64,000 bases of DNA from Weissella confusa (GCA_041871065.1 CP168942.1:746501-810500); one strand, 5' to 3'; shown: positions 38,804 through 48,471, counted from the stretch's first letter. The notes: generated from the sequence alone by a model not told the origin. A program made the numbers and translations.

Positions 38804-40192
38804 ATGTCTGAAGAAATGACAAAGAAGCCAGGCTTCGTCGGCGATGCAACTGCTGACGCAAGTTTGGGCGATGTGAACGGTTCTGTGGAGGTACCAAAGA
38901 ACGGTTCATTCTGGCGTAAGTTGTGGGCCTTTTCAGGTCCTGGGGCCTTGGTTGCCGTGGGTTACATGGATCCAGGTAACTGGGTAACGTCTGTTGCGGG
39001 TGGTGCGAACTATCACTACACGCTTTTGTCAGTCGTATTGGTGTCATCATTGATCGCAATGATGTTGCAATACATGGCTGGTAAGTTGGGAATGGTTAAG
39101 CGCGAAGACTTGGCCCAAGCTACACGAGCTCGTACGAGTAAGTCAGGTGGTTTCGTTCTTTGGATTATCACTGAGTTGGCGTTGATTGCCACTGATATTG
39201 CCGAAGTTATCGGAGGAGCAATTGCGTTGCACTTGCTGTTCGGTTGGTCAATGATTGCGTCTGTTTTGACGACAGCGTTTGACGTATTCCTGCTATTGTT
39301 GTTGATGCGTTTCGGTTTCCGTAAGATTGAAGCAATTGTTATTACATTGATTTTGACGATTTTGGTTATCTTCGGTTACTTGGTTATCTCATCAAACCCA
39401 GACATCGTTGCGATGTTGGGTGGATACGTACCACAATTGCAAGCTGTAAGCACGCACGCACCAAAGGGTGTTGATTCACCATTGTTGATGACGTTGGGTA
39501 TTGTCGGTGCGACGGTTATGCCGCACAATTTGTACTTGCACTCATCAGTTTCACAAACACGTAAGATTAACCGTGAGAACAAGGCTGAATTGAAGGAAGC
39601 CGTTCGCTTCATGACATGGGATTCAAACATTCAATTGACGTTGGCCTTCGTTGTTAACTCAATGTTGTTGATCTTGGGAGCATCATTGTTCTTCGGTCAC
39701 GCTGATTCAGTTGGAACGTTTGGTCAAATGTACTCAGCTTTGTCAGATAGCAAGGTTGCTGGTGCAATTGCGTCACCAATCTTGTCAACGTTGTTCGCCG
39801 TTGCGTTGTTGGCGTCAGGTCAAAACTCAACGATTACAGGAACGTTGACTGGTGAAGTTGTCATGGCTGGATTCTTGCGTTTGAAGATTCCAATGTGGGC
39901 CCGTCGTGTGATTACACGTGGATTGGCATTGGCACCAGTTATCGCTTTTACATTGATTTACGGTGGTGATGAGTCAAAGTTGGACGTCCTATTGATTAAC
40001 TCGCAAGTCTTCCTATCAATTGCTTTGCCATTTGCGATGGCACCATTGATTTTGTTCACATCATCAAAGAAGGTGATGGGTGAAGACTTCGTTAACCCTA
40101 AGTGGATGACAACGGTTGCTTGGCTAGTATTTATCGTTTTGACTGGATTGAACATCCAATTGATCGTCGAAACGGTTCGTAACATGTTCTAA
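38804..40192 (+). CDS. mntH: Nramp-family Mn2+ (Fe2+) transporter MntH
   Basis: A 462-residue proton-coupled divalent metal importer with about 11 helices after a 40-residue polar N-terminus. Canonical metal-binding motifs are present: DPGN (residues 56-59, helix 1) and MPH in [14 protein letters not shown] (about residue 231, helix 6), which marks it as a Mn/Fe Nramp and not an Nramp-related Mg transporter. [19 protein letters not shown] is the conserved helix-10 region. AGGAGG lies 7 bases before the ATG and can be sequestered by the leader hairpin. It is a single-gene unit with its own promoter and terminator. Lactic acid bacteria accumulate Mn as superoxide protection. Confidence 0.93.
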   Translation: MSEEMTKKPGFVGDATADASLGDVNGSVEVPKNGSFWRKLWAFSGPGALVAVGYMDPGNWVTSVAGGANYHYTLLSVVLVSSLIAMMLQYMAGKLGMVKREDLAQATRARTSKSGGFVLWIITELALIATDIAEVIGGAIALHLLFGWSMIASVLTTAFDVFLLLLLMRFGFRKIEAIVITLILTILVIFGYLVISSNPDIVAMLGGYVPQLQAVSTHAPKGVDSPLLMTLGIVGATVMPHNLYLHSSVSQTRKINRENKAELKEAVRFMTWDSNIQLTLAFVVNSMLLILGASLFFGHADSVGTFGQMYSALSDSKVAGAIASPILSTLFAVALLASGQNSTITGTLTGEVVMAGFLRLKIPMWARRVITRGLALAPVIAFTLIYGGDESKLDVLLINSQVFLSIALPFAMAPLILFTSSKKVMGEDFVNPKWMTTVAWLVFIVLTGLNIQLIVETVRNMF

Positions 40193-40204
40193 TAGATATT
40201 TATC

Positions 40205-40238
40205 AAGACTTCGCAGTGTTCGCTGCGAAGTCTTTTTT
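40205..40238 (+). terminator. Terminator after mntH
   Basis: A perfect 12-bp stem AAGACTTCGCAG with CTGCGAAGTCTT, then T run. Confidence 0.92.
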
Positions 40239-40255
40239 GTTTCAAGTGCTTATGT

Positions 40256-40303
40256 TTGACATATCATTATATCTCGTATAATATATACTATATCATAAAT
40301 AGT
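40256..40303 (+). promoter_or_regulatory. Promoter and possible PadR operator
   Basis: TTGACA (40256-40261) and TAATAT (40279-40284, within TATAATAT) are 17 bp apart. Just downstream, ACTAT (40287-40291) and ATAGT (40299-40303) form an inverted repeat in very AT-rich DNA, a likely site for autoregulation by the PadR protein encoded next. Confidence 0.55.
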
Positions 40304-40328
40304 GTTATATCACACGAAGGAGACAGGT

Positions 40329-40637
40329 ATGAATATTCAAGTACCGACGACTGTATTGGACGGTTCGGTTCTCGCGATGTTAGCCAAGGAAGATACCTAT
40401 GGCTATATCATTACGAAAAACATGCAAGACTTGCTGAACGTCAGTGAGTCGACGATGTATCCAGTGCTACGCCGCCTAAAGAAAGATGGCTATGTCGAAA
40501 CATACGATCAGCCTTTTGAAGGTCGCATCCGACGTTATTACAAAATGACTGCTGAGGGGCAAGCGCATTTGACAGAAATTAAAGATAGCTGGGGCGCTTT
40601 CCGTGGCGCAGTTGACTCACTATTGGAGGAACAATAA
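40329..40637 (+). CDS. PadR-family transcriptional regulator
   Basis: A 102-residue PadR repressor with the winged helix (LDGSVLAMLAKEDTYGYIITKNM, then SESTMYPVLRRLKKDGYVET, RRYYKMTAEGQAHL) and a short C-terminal dimer helix. ATG 40329 follows GAAGGAGA. It is the first gene of a three-gene operon with a HAAS-domain membrane protein and a DUF4097 protein; this trio is seen in Firmicutes around cell-envelope stress. The start of the next gene overlaps its stop (TAATG). Confidence 0.88.
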   Translation: MNIQVPTTVLDGSVLAMLAKEDTYGYIITKNMQDLLNVSESTMYPVLRRLKKDGYVETYDQPFEGRIRRYYKMTAEGQAHLTEIKDSWGAFRGAVDSLLEEQ

Positions 40638-41263
40638 TGGTTAATGAGTATTTGGCAGACGTGAGAAGTTATATGGCTGGGGTGCCAGAAAACGAACGCG
40701 AAGAACTGCTACAGTTTTATGAGGAACAAATGATGGACGCTGGGTTAACGTCCGAACAAATCATTGAAAAATATGGCACGCCAAAGGAATTCGCCCGCAA
40801 GTTGAAGTTGGAGTACTTTATTCAAGTGGACGATGCACCAGAAGCAACTGATATGCCAGCTGGTAAGCGTACCAAGAATCGTGCAACGTTGATTTGGTTG
40901 ATCATTCTAGGATTGTTTGCGTCACCAGTTTTGATTCCAGTTGCATTGGGGTTAATCGCAGCCTTGTTTGGTGTATTCGTTGCGTTCATTAGTGTTATCT
41001 TCGCAATTTATGCAACGATTATTGCTGCATTGGCAGTAGGCGTCTTTTCATTTATTTCAGGTATTATCTTGCTATTCCAATCAGTTGCAACGGGAATCTT
41101 CTTTATGGGAGTTGGAATTGTCGCAACGGCAGCCACGATTTTCTTTGCGCCACTAGTATGGCGCGCAACGAAGTGGTTGTTTGAGCAAGTCATTGTCTTT
41201 GCAAAGTGGATTGGTCGCAAGTTGGTTCGCAAGAATCGTGTCGAACCAGCACAGGAGGTGTAA
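40637..41263 (+). CDS. HAAS-domain (DUF1700) membrane protein
   Basis: A 208-residue protein. Residues 1-60 form the HAAS/DUF1700 helical domain (VNEYLADVRSYM, then NEREELLQFYEEQMMDAGLTSEQI and KYGTPKEFARKL). About four hydrophobic helices follow (residues about 80-185) and a short basic tail. Such proteins are usually paired with PadR regulators and are thought to sense or transmit envelope state; no enzyme motif is visible. It is translationally coupled to the PadR gene. Confidence 0.8.
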   Translation: MVNEYLADVRSYMAGVPENEREELLQFYEEQMMDAGLTSEQIIEKYGTPKEFARKLKLEYFIQVDDAPEATDMPAGKRTKNRATLIWLIILGLFASPVLIPVALGLIAALFGVFVAFISVIFAIYATIIAALAVGVFSFISGIILLFQSVATGIFFMGVGIVATAATIFFAPLVWRATKWLFEQVIVFAKWIGRKLVRKNRVEPAQEV

Positions 41264-41267
41264 GCGC

Positions 41268-42086
41268 ATGGATTTGAAGAAAACTTTGATTATTGGCGCT
41301 GCCGGTATGGTGCTTGGCGGCGTGATGATTGTGGGTGGTTTGAGTGCCGGTGCGGAAACAAACATTGCTTGGGACAAGGGGCCTAAGATTGTTAACGTTT
41401 CAACGACACACAAAACATTTAAGGATGCCCAAGTACAAAACCTTGAGGTCGATGCTGGTAACAACTTGGTTGAAATCGTCCGTGGTACGGAATGGAGTGT
41501 GAAGGCGACTGGCACGTCAAACAAGGTACTGACTAATTTACAAGATAAGACGTTGCGTATTGATGCGCCAGATGACAATCACCACATGATTTTCTCGTTT
41601 GGTAACTATGATCCAAAGGTCACGGTTACGGTGCCGTTCTCAGCTAACTTGGATAGCTTGAAGATTACGACAACGAATGGTGGCATGATTGTCCAAGGAC
41701 AAAACGTTAAGAACACGACGGTAAGCAACTCAAACGGTGGTGTGCGCTTTGAAAACTTACAAGGTGAGCAACTAAACATCACGACAACGAATGGTGCGAT
41801 TGCACTTGAAGATACGAACTTGCATGCCGTGCATTCAAAGAGTCAAAACAGTGCATTCAAGGCTGAAAATTTAACGTTGACGGATGCGAGTGACATCACC
41901 TCAACGAACGGCATGATCAAGCTTGAGGATAGCCATTTCCCAGGTTTGGATGCAGCAACACACAATGGTTATGTGCATGTTGAAGATGTACAAAACGGTG
42001 ACGATGATAAGAGCTACCAAACTGGTGATGCAACGAAGGCTTTGAAGATTCAAACGACCAACGGTGTCATCTCAATTGAAAATTAA
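41268..42086 (+). CDS. DUF4097 putative adhesin / LiaX-like beta-helix protein
   Basis: A 272-residue protein with an N-terminal membrane anchor (LIIGAAGMVLGGVMIVGGLS) and a beta-rich body made of short repeats with the TTNG motif: TTNGGMIVQG, NSNGGVRFEN, TTNGAIALED, STNGMIKLED, THNGYVHVED, TTNGVISIEN. This is the DUF4097 fold found in Bacillus YvlB and the C-terminal half of enterococcal LiaX. ATG 41268 is chosen for its AGGAGGTG site; the frame extends back into the previous gene without a start signal. A role in envelope stress response is inferred from family and operon. Confidence 0.8.
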   Translation: MDLKKTLIIGAAGMVLGGVMIVGGLSAGAETNIAWDKGPKIVNVSTTHKTFKDAQVQNLEVDAGNNLVEIVRGTEWSVKATGTSNKVLTNLQDKTLRIDAPDDNHHMIFSFGNYDPKVTVTVPFSANLDSLKITTTNGGMIVQGQNVKNTTVSNSNGGVRFENLQGEQLNITTTNGAIALEDTNLHAVHSKSQNSAFKAENLTLTDASDITSTNGMIKLEDSHFPGLDAATHNGYVHVEDVQNGDDDKSYQTGDATKALKIQTTNGVISIEN

Positions 42087-42093
42087 TCACAAT

Positions 42094-42121
42094 GAAGTCG
42101 GGTTTAATATCCGGCTTTTTT
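42094..42121 (+). terminator. Terminator after the PadR operon
   Basis: AAGTCGG and CCGGCTT (one G-T pair) around a short loop, then T run. Confidence 0.8.
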
Positions 42122-42182
42122 GCTGTCTCATAAAAATCTCATTTTTGGTATAATGAAACCAACAAATTGGGGTTCCAAATTA

Positions 42183-44213
42183 ATGAAGATAAATCAATAT
42201 GCGGTGGTTGAGACCCCGTTCGAACAGCAGGTGCATGAACTGACAGAAATCGGTTTTTACGATGAGACCGTGACTGATGCAATGGGTGCTGGTGCAGCGG
42301 CCGTTTGGCAAGCATTGTTGCTTCAAGCCTTTCCAGAGTACCGGGACGCAACATCAAAATTACGTGAGTTAGCGGTTGATAACAATCGGGATGTTGCAAC
42401 ATTTTTGCAGAGTGGGGCGCCACTAACAACTGAGATTTTTGATGCCGTTGCACTGCAATTGCTTGGTTTTACGGAAGCTGTTGATTACCAAATTGATCAA
42501 CCAGTAGAAGCAGTTCATGAAATTGGCCTACCGCTATACGAAAAGCGTGGCAAGTGGGACGTAGATGATGTTCTTACGGCTTGGTATGCTTTGCTGACAA
42601 CGCACACAGCCGGCGGATTGCAATTTATCGATGATTTGGCCAGCCGTGGTTACTTTGCTAAGACGAATTTGCCACTGTTTTTCAACGGGAAAGCAATGGC
42701 GACTTTTGATACCAGTGCGCTAATTAAAGAAGTTGTGTATGTCGAAACGGATGTGGATACGGATGAAGATGGTGTTCGAGATTTGGTTCGCGTTGAAATT
42801 TTGCGACCTGATACGTCGGTTGATGTACCAGTCTTGTTTACGGCGTCACCTTACTATCAAGGATTGAACAACGAGGCGAATGATGCTAAATTGCACACGG
42901 TTGATGTGCCGCTAAGTCACAAGACACCTAACAATGTGCGCTATGAAGATATTGCATTCTCAGGGGTGACGATACCGGATTCGACACAACATGAGGTTAT
43001 CGCTGAAGTTGATGAAACAACAGAAAGTTTCAAGGCAACGAGTCATGTCGACATCAACAATTACTTCTTGGCACGTGGTTTCGCGGTTGCATACTCTTCA
43101 GGTGTGGGTACGCGTCATTCAGATGGCATGCAAGACACCGGTTCGCCAGAACAAGTCCTTTCGATGAAGGCAGTCGTCGAATGGTTGGCAGGTAATCGTG
43201 TTGCTTTCACAGACCGCACTTCGGGTTATGCTATCAAGGCAAACTGGTCAAATGGCAAGGTTGCGATGACCGGAAAGTCGTATTTGGGAACCTTGGCGAC
43301 AGCAGTAGCGACAACTGGCGTAGCTGGTTTGGAAACCGTGATTTCTGAAGCTGCCATCTCAGATTGGTACCAATACTATCGTGATAATGGTCTGGTTATT
43401 GCACCAGGTGGTTTCCCGGGTGAGGACATGGATGTGTTGGCGGAATTAGTTTACTCACGTATGCACGATGCAGGTGACTGGCACCGCACAAAGGACCAAT
43501 TGCCGGATGTGACTTGGCAGGCGAATGACCAAGCTGAGACTTGGGAAACACGTCAAAATTGGGGGCAAACAGAAACGGTGGCCTTCCCATTGGCTGGGGA
43601 TGATGAGATGAGCTACGAAGATTGGCAAATCGATGCCGATTTTGAGGCCTACAAGCGTGACTTCAACAATTGGTGTGCTGAAATGTTGAAGCAAGAGAAT
43701 GACCGTTTTGAAGTTAACCGTTTGGTGTTCACGGAAGCGCCATTCGAAAATGACATGGTGATTGATGGTGAAGTGACGGTAAAGTTGCGCATCAAGTCAT
43801 CTGAAAACTTTGGCTTGGTGAGCGCGATGTTGGTTGATTATGGTGAGGCACAACGTTTGGGTGCAACGCCAACGCCACTTGGTCAACAAATTGACCGTGG
43901 AACGGAGTGGCAGCCAACATCTTTGGTAGAGTTCAAATTGCAAAAGCCAACGACGGAAAAGATGATTAGCATCGGCCACATGAACTTGCAAAACCGCACC
44001 GCGCCTTGGCAAGTTGATGATTTGGCAGCTGATGAGTATGTGACGCTTAACTTGACGTTGCAGCCAACGCTTTATCGTTTGAAGGCGGGTCATCAATTGG
44101 GCGTTATTTTATATGGAACGGACTTTGAAATGACGGTGCGTGGTAACCAAGATATTCGCTACACGATTGATACGACTAACAGTCAATTGCTGGTCCCAAT
44201 TGTGAACGACTAG
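42183..44213 (+). CDS. pepX: Xaa-Pro dipeptidyl-peptidase PepX with an internal in-frame deletion
   Basis: The protein follows PepX (S15 family) from its start (MKINQYAVVETPF) to its end (TTNSQLLVPI). It has 676 residues, about 110 fewer than usual for lactobacilli. The catalytic Ser is present in GKSYLGT (Ser366). The missing part is sharply located: GGFPGEDMDVLAELVYSRM-DAGDW at about residue 432 runs straight into LPDVTWQANDQAETW, which in Lactococcus PepX lies more than 100 residues later, after HGLQDWNV and HRGAHIY. Those two skipped motifs carry the catalytic Asp and His. The enzyme is therefore expected to be inactive, although the frame is intact. It normally releases X-Pro dipeptides from casein-type peptides. 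Confidence 0.85.
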   Translation: MKINQYAVVETPFEQQVHELTEIGFYDETVTDAMGAGAAAVWQALLLQAFPEYRDATSKLRELAVDNNRDVATFLQSGAPLTTEIFDAVALQLLGFTEAVDYQIDQPVEAVHEIGLPLYEKRGKWDVDDVLTAWYALLTTHTAGGLQFIDDLASRGYFAKTNLPLFFNGKAMATFDTSALIKEVVYVETDVDTDEDGVRDLVRVEILRPDTSVDVPVLFTASPYYQGLNNEANDAKLHTVDVPLSHKTPNNVRYEDIAFSGVTIPDSTQHEVIAEVDETTESFKATSHVDINNYFLARGFAVAYSSGVGTRHSDGMQDTGSPEQVLSMKAVVEWLAGNRVAFTDRTSGYAIKANWSNGKVAMTGKSYLGTLATAVATTGVAGLETVISEAAISDWYQYYRDNGLVIAPGGFPGEDMDVLAELVYSRMHDAGDWHRTKDQLPDVTWQANDQAETWETRQNWGQTETVAFPLAGDDEMSYEDWQIDADFEAYKRDFNNWCAEMLKQENDRFEVNRLVFTEAPFENDMVIDGEVTVKLRIKSSENFGLVSAMLVDYGEAQRLGATPTPLGQQIDRGTEWQPTSLVEFKLQKPTTEKMISIGHMNLQNRTAPWQVDDLAADEYVTLNLTLQPTLYRLKAGHQLGVILYGTDFEMTVRGNQDIRYTIDTTNSQLLVPIVND

Positions 44214-44291
44214 GTCATCAGGAATTTCGGTTCTCTTTTGTCCGAAATGTGCTAACATAGTACCAATTGAGTCAAAAGAGGGGTCTAACGC

Positions 44292-45122
44292 ATGGAACGC
44301 AAACTAATCGGAATTGATTTAGATAAGACAACATTGAATGATGCAGGTGAGGTTTCAGACCGTACCCGTCGTACGTTGCAAGCTGCACAAGCTGACGGGC
44401 ACATTGTGTCAATTGTCACGGGACGCCCCATGCGTTTGTCGATGGATATTTACGACACGTTGGGCTTGAAGTCACCAATGATTAACTTCAACGGATCATT
44501 GGGCCACAAGCCACGTCAACACTGGGAACACGAGTACTCATTTAATATCGATCGTGAAATTGCGTTTGACCTGCTTGAAAATGCACAAATGATGGGTATT
44601 GATACTGTCGTTGCGGAAAGCAAAAATGACGTGTGGGCAAATGGTAATGGCCCACAACGTAATACAGAAGATGCAATTTTCTTCCCACAAGACGAAGCGA
44701 ACCGTAAGATGCTGGATCGTTTGAACTTGCAAACGGACGTGAATGCCATCTTGATTCACGCCGAAAATGCCTTGCACCAATCAAAAATTCAACACTTTGT
44801 AACGGAGCGCTACGGTGCTGATCGCGTGAACGTGAAGACTTGGGGTGGTGAATCACCAGTCCTTGAAGTGGCACCAGCTGGTGTTTCAAAGGATACTGGT
44901 TTGGACATCTTGCGTAAGGCCTACGACATTAAGAAGGATGATATCTATGCCTTTGGGGATGAAATGAACGACTTCGAGATGATTGGCTACGCAACTCACG
45001 GTGTTGTGATGAAGAACGGAAACCCCGAACTAAAGGCAATCGCCGACGATATGACAGAATACACCAACGAAGAAGACGGCTTGGCTCGTTATCTTGAGAA
45101 GTTGTTGAAATTGTCATTGTAA
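44292..45122 (+). CDS. HAD-superfamily phosphatase, Cof/YidA type
   Basis: A 276-residue HAD phosphatase of the Cof subfamily (IIB cap). Motif I is DLDKT (residues 9-13, nucleophile Asp9; Lys replaces the usual Gly), motif II is IVTGRPM, motif III Lys lies near VSKDTGLD and motif IV is FGDEMNDFEM. Relatives remove phosphate from sugar phosphates or flavin precursors; the substrate is not predictable. It has its own terminator. An ATTTCGG/CCGAAAT hairpin without a T run lies in the short gap after pepX. Confidence 0.85.
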   Translation: MERKLIGIDLDKTTLNDAGEVSDRTRRTLQAAQADGHIVSIVTGRPMRLSMDIYDTLGLKSPMINFNGSLGHKPRQHWEHEYSFNIDREIAFDLLENAQMMGIDTVVAESKNDVWANGNGPQRNTEDAIFFPQDEANRKMLDRLNLQTDVNAILIHAENALHQSKIQHFVTERYGADRVNVKTWGGESPVLEVAPAGVSKDTGLDILRKAYDIKKDDIYAFGDEMNDFEMIGYATHGVVMKNGNPELKAIADDMTEYTNEEDGLARYLEKLLKLSL

Positions 45123-45133
45123 TTAACATTAGA

Positions 45134-45169
45134 AACGTACTTGCATATTAATTGCGGGTGCGTTTTTTT
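45134..45169 (+). terminator. Terminator after the HAD gene
   Basis: AACGTACTTGCA and TGCGGGTGCGTT pair with three G-T pairs, followed by a T run. Confidence 0.75.
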
Positions 45170-45247
45170 ATGCAACAGGTCAGGTTTTTAAAATAGATGA
45201 AAAACGTGTAAAATAAATAAGAATACTTAGATTTAAGGAGATACCGA

Positions 45248-46651
45248 ATGGCGGAGTTACCAGAAGGATTTGAAGAAAAATACCGTCAATTACTTGGCGA
45301 TGAGGCAGATGCTTTTATTGAATCGTTCGATAAGCCTGTCGTGAAGGCGTTCCGTCAAAACCCCTTGAAGGCCAATATGGATTTATACGATACCAAGGCC
45401 GACGGCAAGGTGCCATGGGGTAAGTGGGGAAACTTTGGTGCCGTAAAGGGCCACTCTGTTGATCACACAACGGGTGTCATTTACTCACAAGAGCCATCAG
45501 CCCAATTGGTTGGTGAACTTGCTCACCCCAAGCCAGGCGAGCGCGTGCTAGATTTGGCCGCTGCACCTGGTGGAAAGACCACGCACTTGGCATCATTTAT
45601 GGAACAAAAGGGACTGTTGGTCTCAAATGAAATCTTCCGTAAGCGTGCGGCTATTTTGAGTGAAAACGTGGAGCGCTTTGGTATCCAAAATACGATTGTG
45701 ACGAACCACTCACCACAAGAGTTGTCACCAAAGTTCCCACAATACTTCGACAAAATTGTGTTGGATGCACCATGTTCTGGTGAAGGCATGTTCCGTAAAG
45801 ATCCAGCTGCAATCAAGTACTGGCACGAACACTACCCAGAAGAAAACGCTGCATGCCAACGTGAAATTTTGGAAGAAGCCGTTAAGATGTTGAAGCCGGG
45901 TGGTCAATTGGTTTACTCAACTTGCACGTTCGCACCAGAAGAAGATGAGCGCATCATTGCTTGGTTGATTAACGAACGTCCTGATTTGGAAATTGTTGAT
46001 GCCGACAAGTACGAAGGTATGGATGATGGAAAGCCAGAATGGGCCGATGGTAACCCTGATTTGAAGAAGACGGCGCGTTTGTTCCCACACCACTCAGATG
46101 GTGAAGGACACTTTATGGCCAAATTGATTTCAAATCAAACGGATGAAGATTACGTTTCAAAGGAACCTAAGTTGGCGAAGTCTAACTTGACCAAGGATCA
46201 ACGCGAATTGTGGCAAGCATTCCGTGCAGACTTCATGCCGGATTACGACCCAGAATTGTTGATTGCCTTTGGTGACCAAATTTACGCAGCCCCAGAAGGA
46301 ACGCCTGATTTGACGGGACTTCAAGTGATGCGTGTTGGGGTTCACTTGGGAACTTTGAAGAAGAAGCGCTTTGAACCAAGTTTGGCCTTGGCGTTGGCTC
46401 TTCACCCAGACCAATTTACGCGTCGTTACGAATTGACTGACGAAGAGTGGGCGCAATACGTTCACGGTGACACGTTTATGATTCGTGACCGCGACCAGTA
46501 TAAGAACGGTTGGTACTTGCTTGAAATCGGTGGCAACGGAACTGGTTTCGGTAAGTTGGTTGATGGCCAAATGAAGAATTTCTATCCAAAGGGATTGCGC
46601 TTTTTGGTTCGTGAAGACAAAGCAGAAGACTTGTCAGACGATATGTACTAA
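45248..46651 (+). CDS. rsmF: 16S rRNA (cytosine-5) methyltransferase, RsmF-like
   Basis: A 467-residue SAM-dependent m5C methyltransferase of the NOP2/Sun family. SAM site: DLAAAPGGKTTHLAS; VLDAPCSGEGMFRKDP and YSTCTFAPEED carry the two Cys of the catalytic mechanism. The C-terminal 170 residues form an extra domain with YxLTDEEWAQYV and FYPKGLRFL, typical of the Gram-positive RsmF/YebU-like group. GAGATACC precedes the ATG. The exact modified base is inferred from family only. Confidence 0.87.
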   Translation: MAELPEGFEEKYRQLLGDEADAFIESFDKPVVKAFRQNPLKANMDLYDTKADGKVPWGKWGNFGAVKGHSVDHTTGVIYSQEPSAQLVGELAHPKPGERVLDLAAAPGGKTTHLASFMEQKGLLVSNEIFRKRAAILSENVERFGIQNTIVTNHSPQELSPKFPQYFDKIVLDAPCSGEGMFRKDPAAIKYWHEHYPEENAACQREILEEAVKMLKPGGQLVYSTCTFAPEEDERIIAWLINERPDLEIVDADKYEGMDDGKPEWADGNPDLKKTARLFPHHSDGEGHFMAKLISNQTDEDYVSKEPKLAKSNLTKDQRELWQAFRADFMPDYDPELLIAFGDQIYAAPEGTPDLTGLQVMRVGVHLGTLKKKRFEPSLALALALHPDQFTRRYELTDEEWAQYVHGDTFMIRDRDQYKNGWYLLEIGGNGTGFGKLVDGQMKNFYPKGLRFLVREDKAEDLSDDMY

Positions 46652-46702
46652 TAGTGCGGTTTTTTGGTAAAATAAACCTATTACAGCTTGAAAGGAATAC
46701 AC

Positions 46703-47014
46703 ATGGCAAACGAGCAAATTACACGTGAAGAAGTTGAACACGTTGCCAACTTGGCAAAGTTGACTTTGACGGACGCTGAAGCCGACATGTTTACAGATCA
46801 CTTGGAGAAGATTTTCGAAGTGGTGACGACTTTGGCTGAAGTTGATACGGAGGGCGTAAAGCCAACGTATTCAGTGACAGAAATGCACACAGTTTTGCGC
46901 GATGACGTTGCGGTTAACGCACACCAATCAGCAGAATTGTTGGCAAATGCACCAGAACACACGGATACCTTGATTAAGGTGCCAGCTATTCTTGATGAAG
47001 GAGCAGAGGGCTAA
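46703..47014 (+). CDS. gatC: Asp-tRNA(Asn)/Glu-tRNA(Gln) amidotransferase subunit C
   Basis: A 103-residue Gat[22 protein letters not shown] starts the protein, [23 protein letters not shown] is the middle helix, and LRDDVAV the conserved tail motif. It stabilises GatA in the GatCAB complex that converts misacylated Glu-tRNA(Gln) or Asp-tRNA(Asn). ATG 46703 follows GAAAGGA. The order gatC-gatA-gatB with TAATG overlaps is the standard Firmicute operon. Confidence 0.92.
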   Translation: MANEQITREEVEHVANLAKLTLTDAEADMFTDHLEKIFEVVTTLAEVDTEGVKPTYSVTEMHTVLRDDVAVNAHQSAELLANAPEHTDTLIKVPAILDEGAEG

Positions 47015-48471
47015 TGGATTTCTTGCACACAGATTTGGAAACCTTGCACGAGCAACTCGTTAACAAGGAAATTACGGCTGTTGAATTGGCACAAGCAACG
47101 TTGGATAACATTGCTGCCACAGACGACACGTATGAAGCTTTCATCACGGTGATGAAGGACGAAGCATTGGCAGAAGCCGCTGCAATTGATGAAGCTGGTA
47201 TCGACCCGGACAACATCTTGTCAGGTATCCCATACGGTATCAAGGATAACTTGGTAACCAAGGGTGTGACGACGACGGCTGCCTCAAAGATTTTGCAAAA
47301 CTTCAAGCCAATTTATGACGCAACGGTTGTTGAAAAGTTGCGTGATAACGGTGCAGTTGGTGTTGGTAAGTTGAACATGGACGAATTTGCCATGGGTTCA
47401 ACAACTGAAACGTCATACTACAAGAAGACGAAGAACGCTTGGGACCAAACAAAGGTTCCTGGTGGTTCATCAGGTGGATCTGCCGTTGCTGTTGCAGCTG
47501 GTCAAGTGCCATTTGCATTGGGAACTGATACGGGTGGTTCAATCCGTCAACCAGCCGCCTTCAACGGTATTGTTGGTATGAAGCCAACGTACGGTCGTGT
47601 ATCACGTTGGGGTGTTATCGCCTTTGCGTCATCATTGGACCAAGTTGGTGTCTTCACACGTACGGTTAAGGACAACGCCCGCGTTTTGTCAGCTATGGCT
47701 GGTCAAGATGAGAAGGACCAAACGTCTTCAGACCAAGCGGTTCCTGATTTCGCTGCTAACTTGAACGGCGACATCAAGGGCATGAAGATTGCTGTGCCAG
47801 CTGAATACTTTGGTGCCGGAATCAACGAAGATGTTAAGGCAACAATCAAGGCTGGTATCGCCAAGCTTGAAGAGTTGGGTGCTGAAGTTGAAGAAGTATC
47901 ATTGCCACACACCAAGTATGGTGTTGCTGCATACTACATCTTGGGTTCTGCCGAAGCTTCATCAAACTTGCAACGTTTCGATGGTATTCGTTACGGCTTC
48001 CGTCCTGAAGGTGTGAAGAACTTGGATGACTTGTACGTTCAAACACGTTCACAAGGCTTCGGTGACGAAGTTAAGCGTCGTATCATGTTGGGAACGTACT
48101 CATTGTCAGCAGGAACTTACGATGCATTCTTCAAGAAGGCTGCTCAAGTTCGTACGTTGATGAACGAGGACTTCCAAAACGTATTCGCTAAGTACGATTT
48201 GATTATCGCGCCAACGACACCAAACGTTGCTTACAACTTCGGTGCTAACGAAGATGATCCAGAAGTAACTTACATGAACGACGTATTGACGATTCCAGTT
48301 AACATGGCTGGTTTGCCAGGTATGTCAGTACCTGCCGGCTTCGTTGATGGTTTGCCAGTTGGTATGCAATTTATCGCAAACCGTTTCCAAGAAGAGACGA
48401 TTTACCGTGCTGCATACGCATACGAGCAAGCAACACGTTTGTTTGAACAAGTACCAGGAGGTAACAAGTAA
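47014..48471 (+). CDS. gatA: Asp-tRNA(Asn)/Glu-tRNA(Gln) amidotransferase subunit A
   Basis: A 485-residue amidase-signature subunit that frees ammonia from glutamine. The Ser-cisSer-Lys triad is visible: Lys in [10 protein letters not shown] (about residue 76), cis-Ser in [15 protein letters not shown] and nucleophile Ser in [13 protein letters not shown]. It starts inside the gatC stop and ends overlapping the gatB start. Length is normal. Confidence 0.94.
   Translation: MDFLHTDLETLHEQLVNKEITAVELAQATLDNIAATDDTYEAFITVMKDEALAEAAAIDEAGIDPDNILSGIPYGIKDNLVTKGVTTTAASKILQNFKPIYDATVVEKLRDNGAVGVGKLNMDEFAMGSTTETSYYKKTKNAWDQTKVPGGSSGGSAVAVAAGQVPFALGTDTGGSIRQPAAFNGIVGMKPTYGRVSRWGVIAFASSLDQVGVFTRTVKDNARVLSAMAGQDEKDQTSSDQAVPDFAANLNGDIKGMKIAVPAEYFGAGINEDVKATIKAGIAKLEELGAEVEEVSLPHTKYGVAAYYILGSAEASSNLQRFDGIRYGFRPEGVKNLDDLYVQTRSQGFGDEVKRRIMLGTYSLSAGTYDAFFKKAAQVRTLMNEDFQNVFAKYDLIIAPTTPNVAYNFGANEDDPEVTYMNDVLTIPVNMAGLPGMSVPAGFVDGLPVGMQFIANRFQEETIYRAAYAYEQATRLFEQVPGGNK

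Noticed and set aside
38804..40192. Nramp-related magnesium transporter
   Set aside because: Canonical DPGN and MPH metal motifs are present, which the Mg-type relatives lack.
44221..44265. ATTTCGG/CCGAAAT hairpin after pepX as a terminator
   Set aside because: No T run follows the stem.
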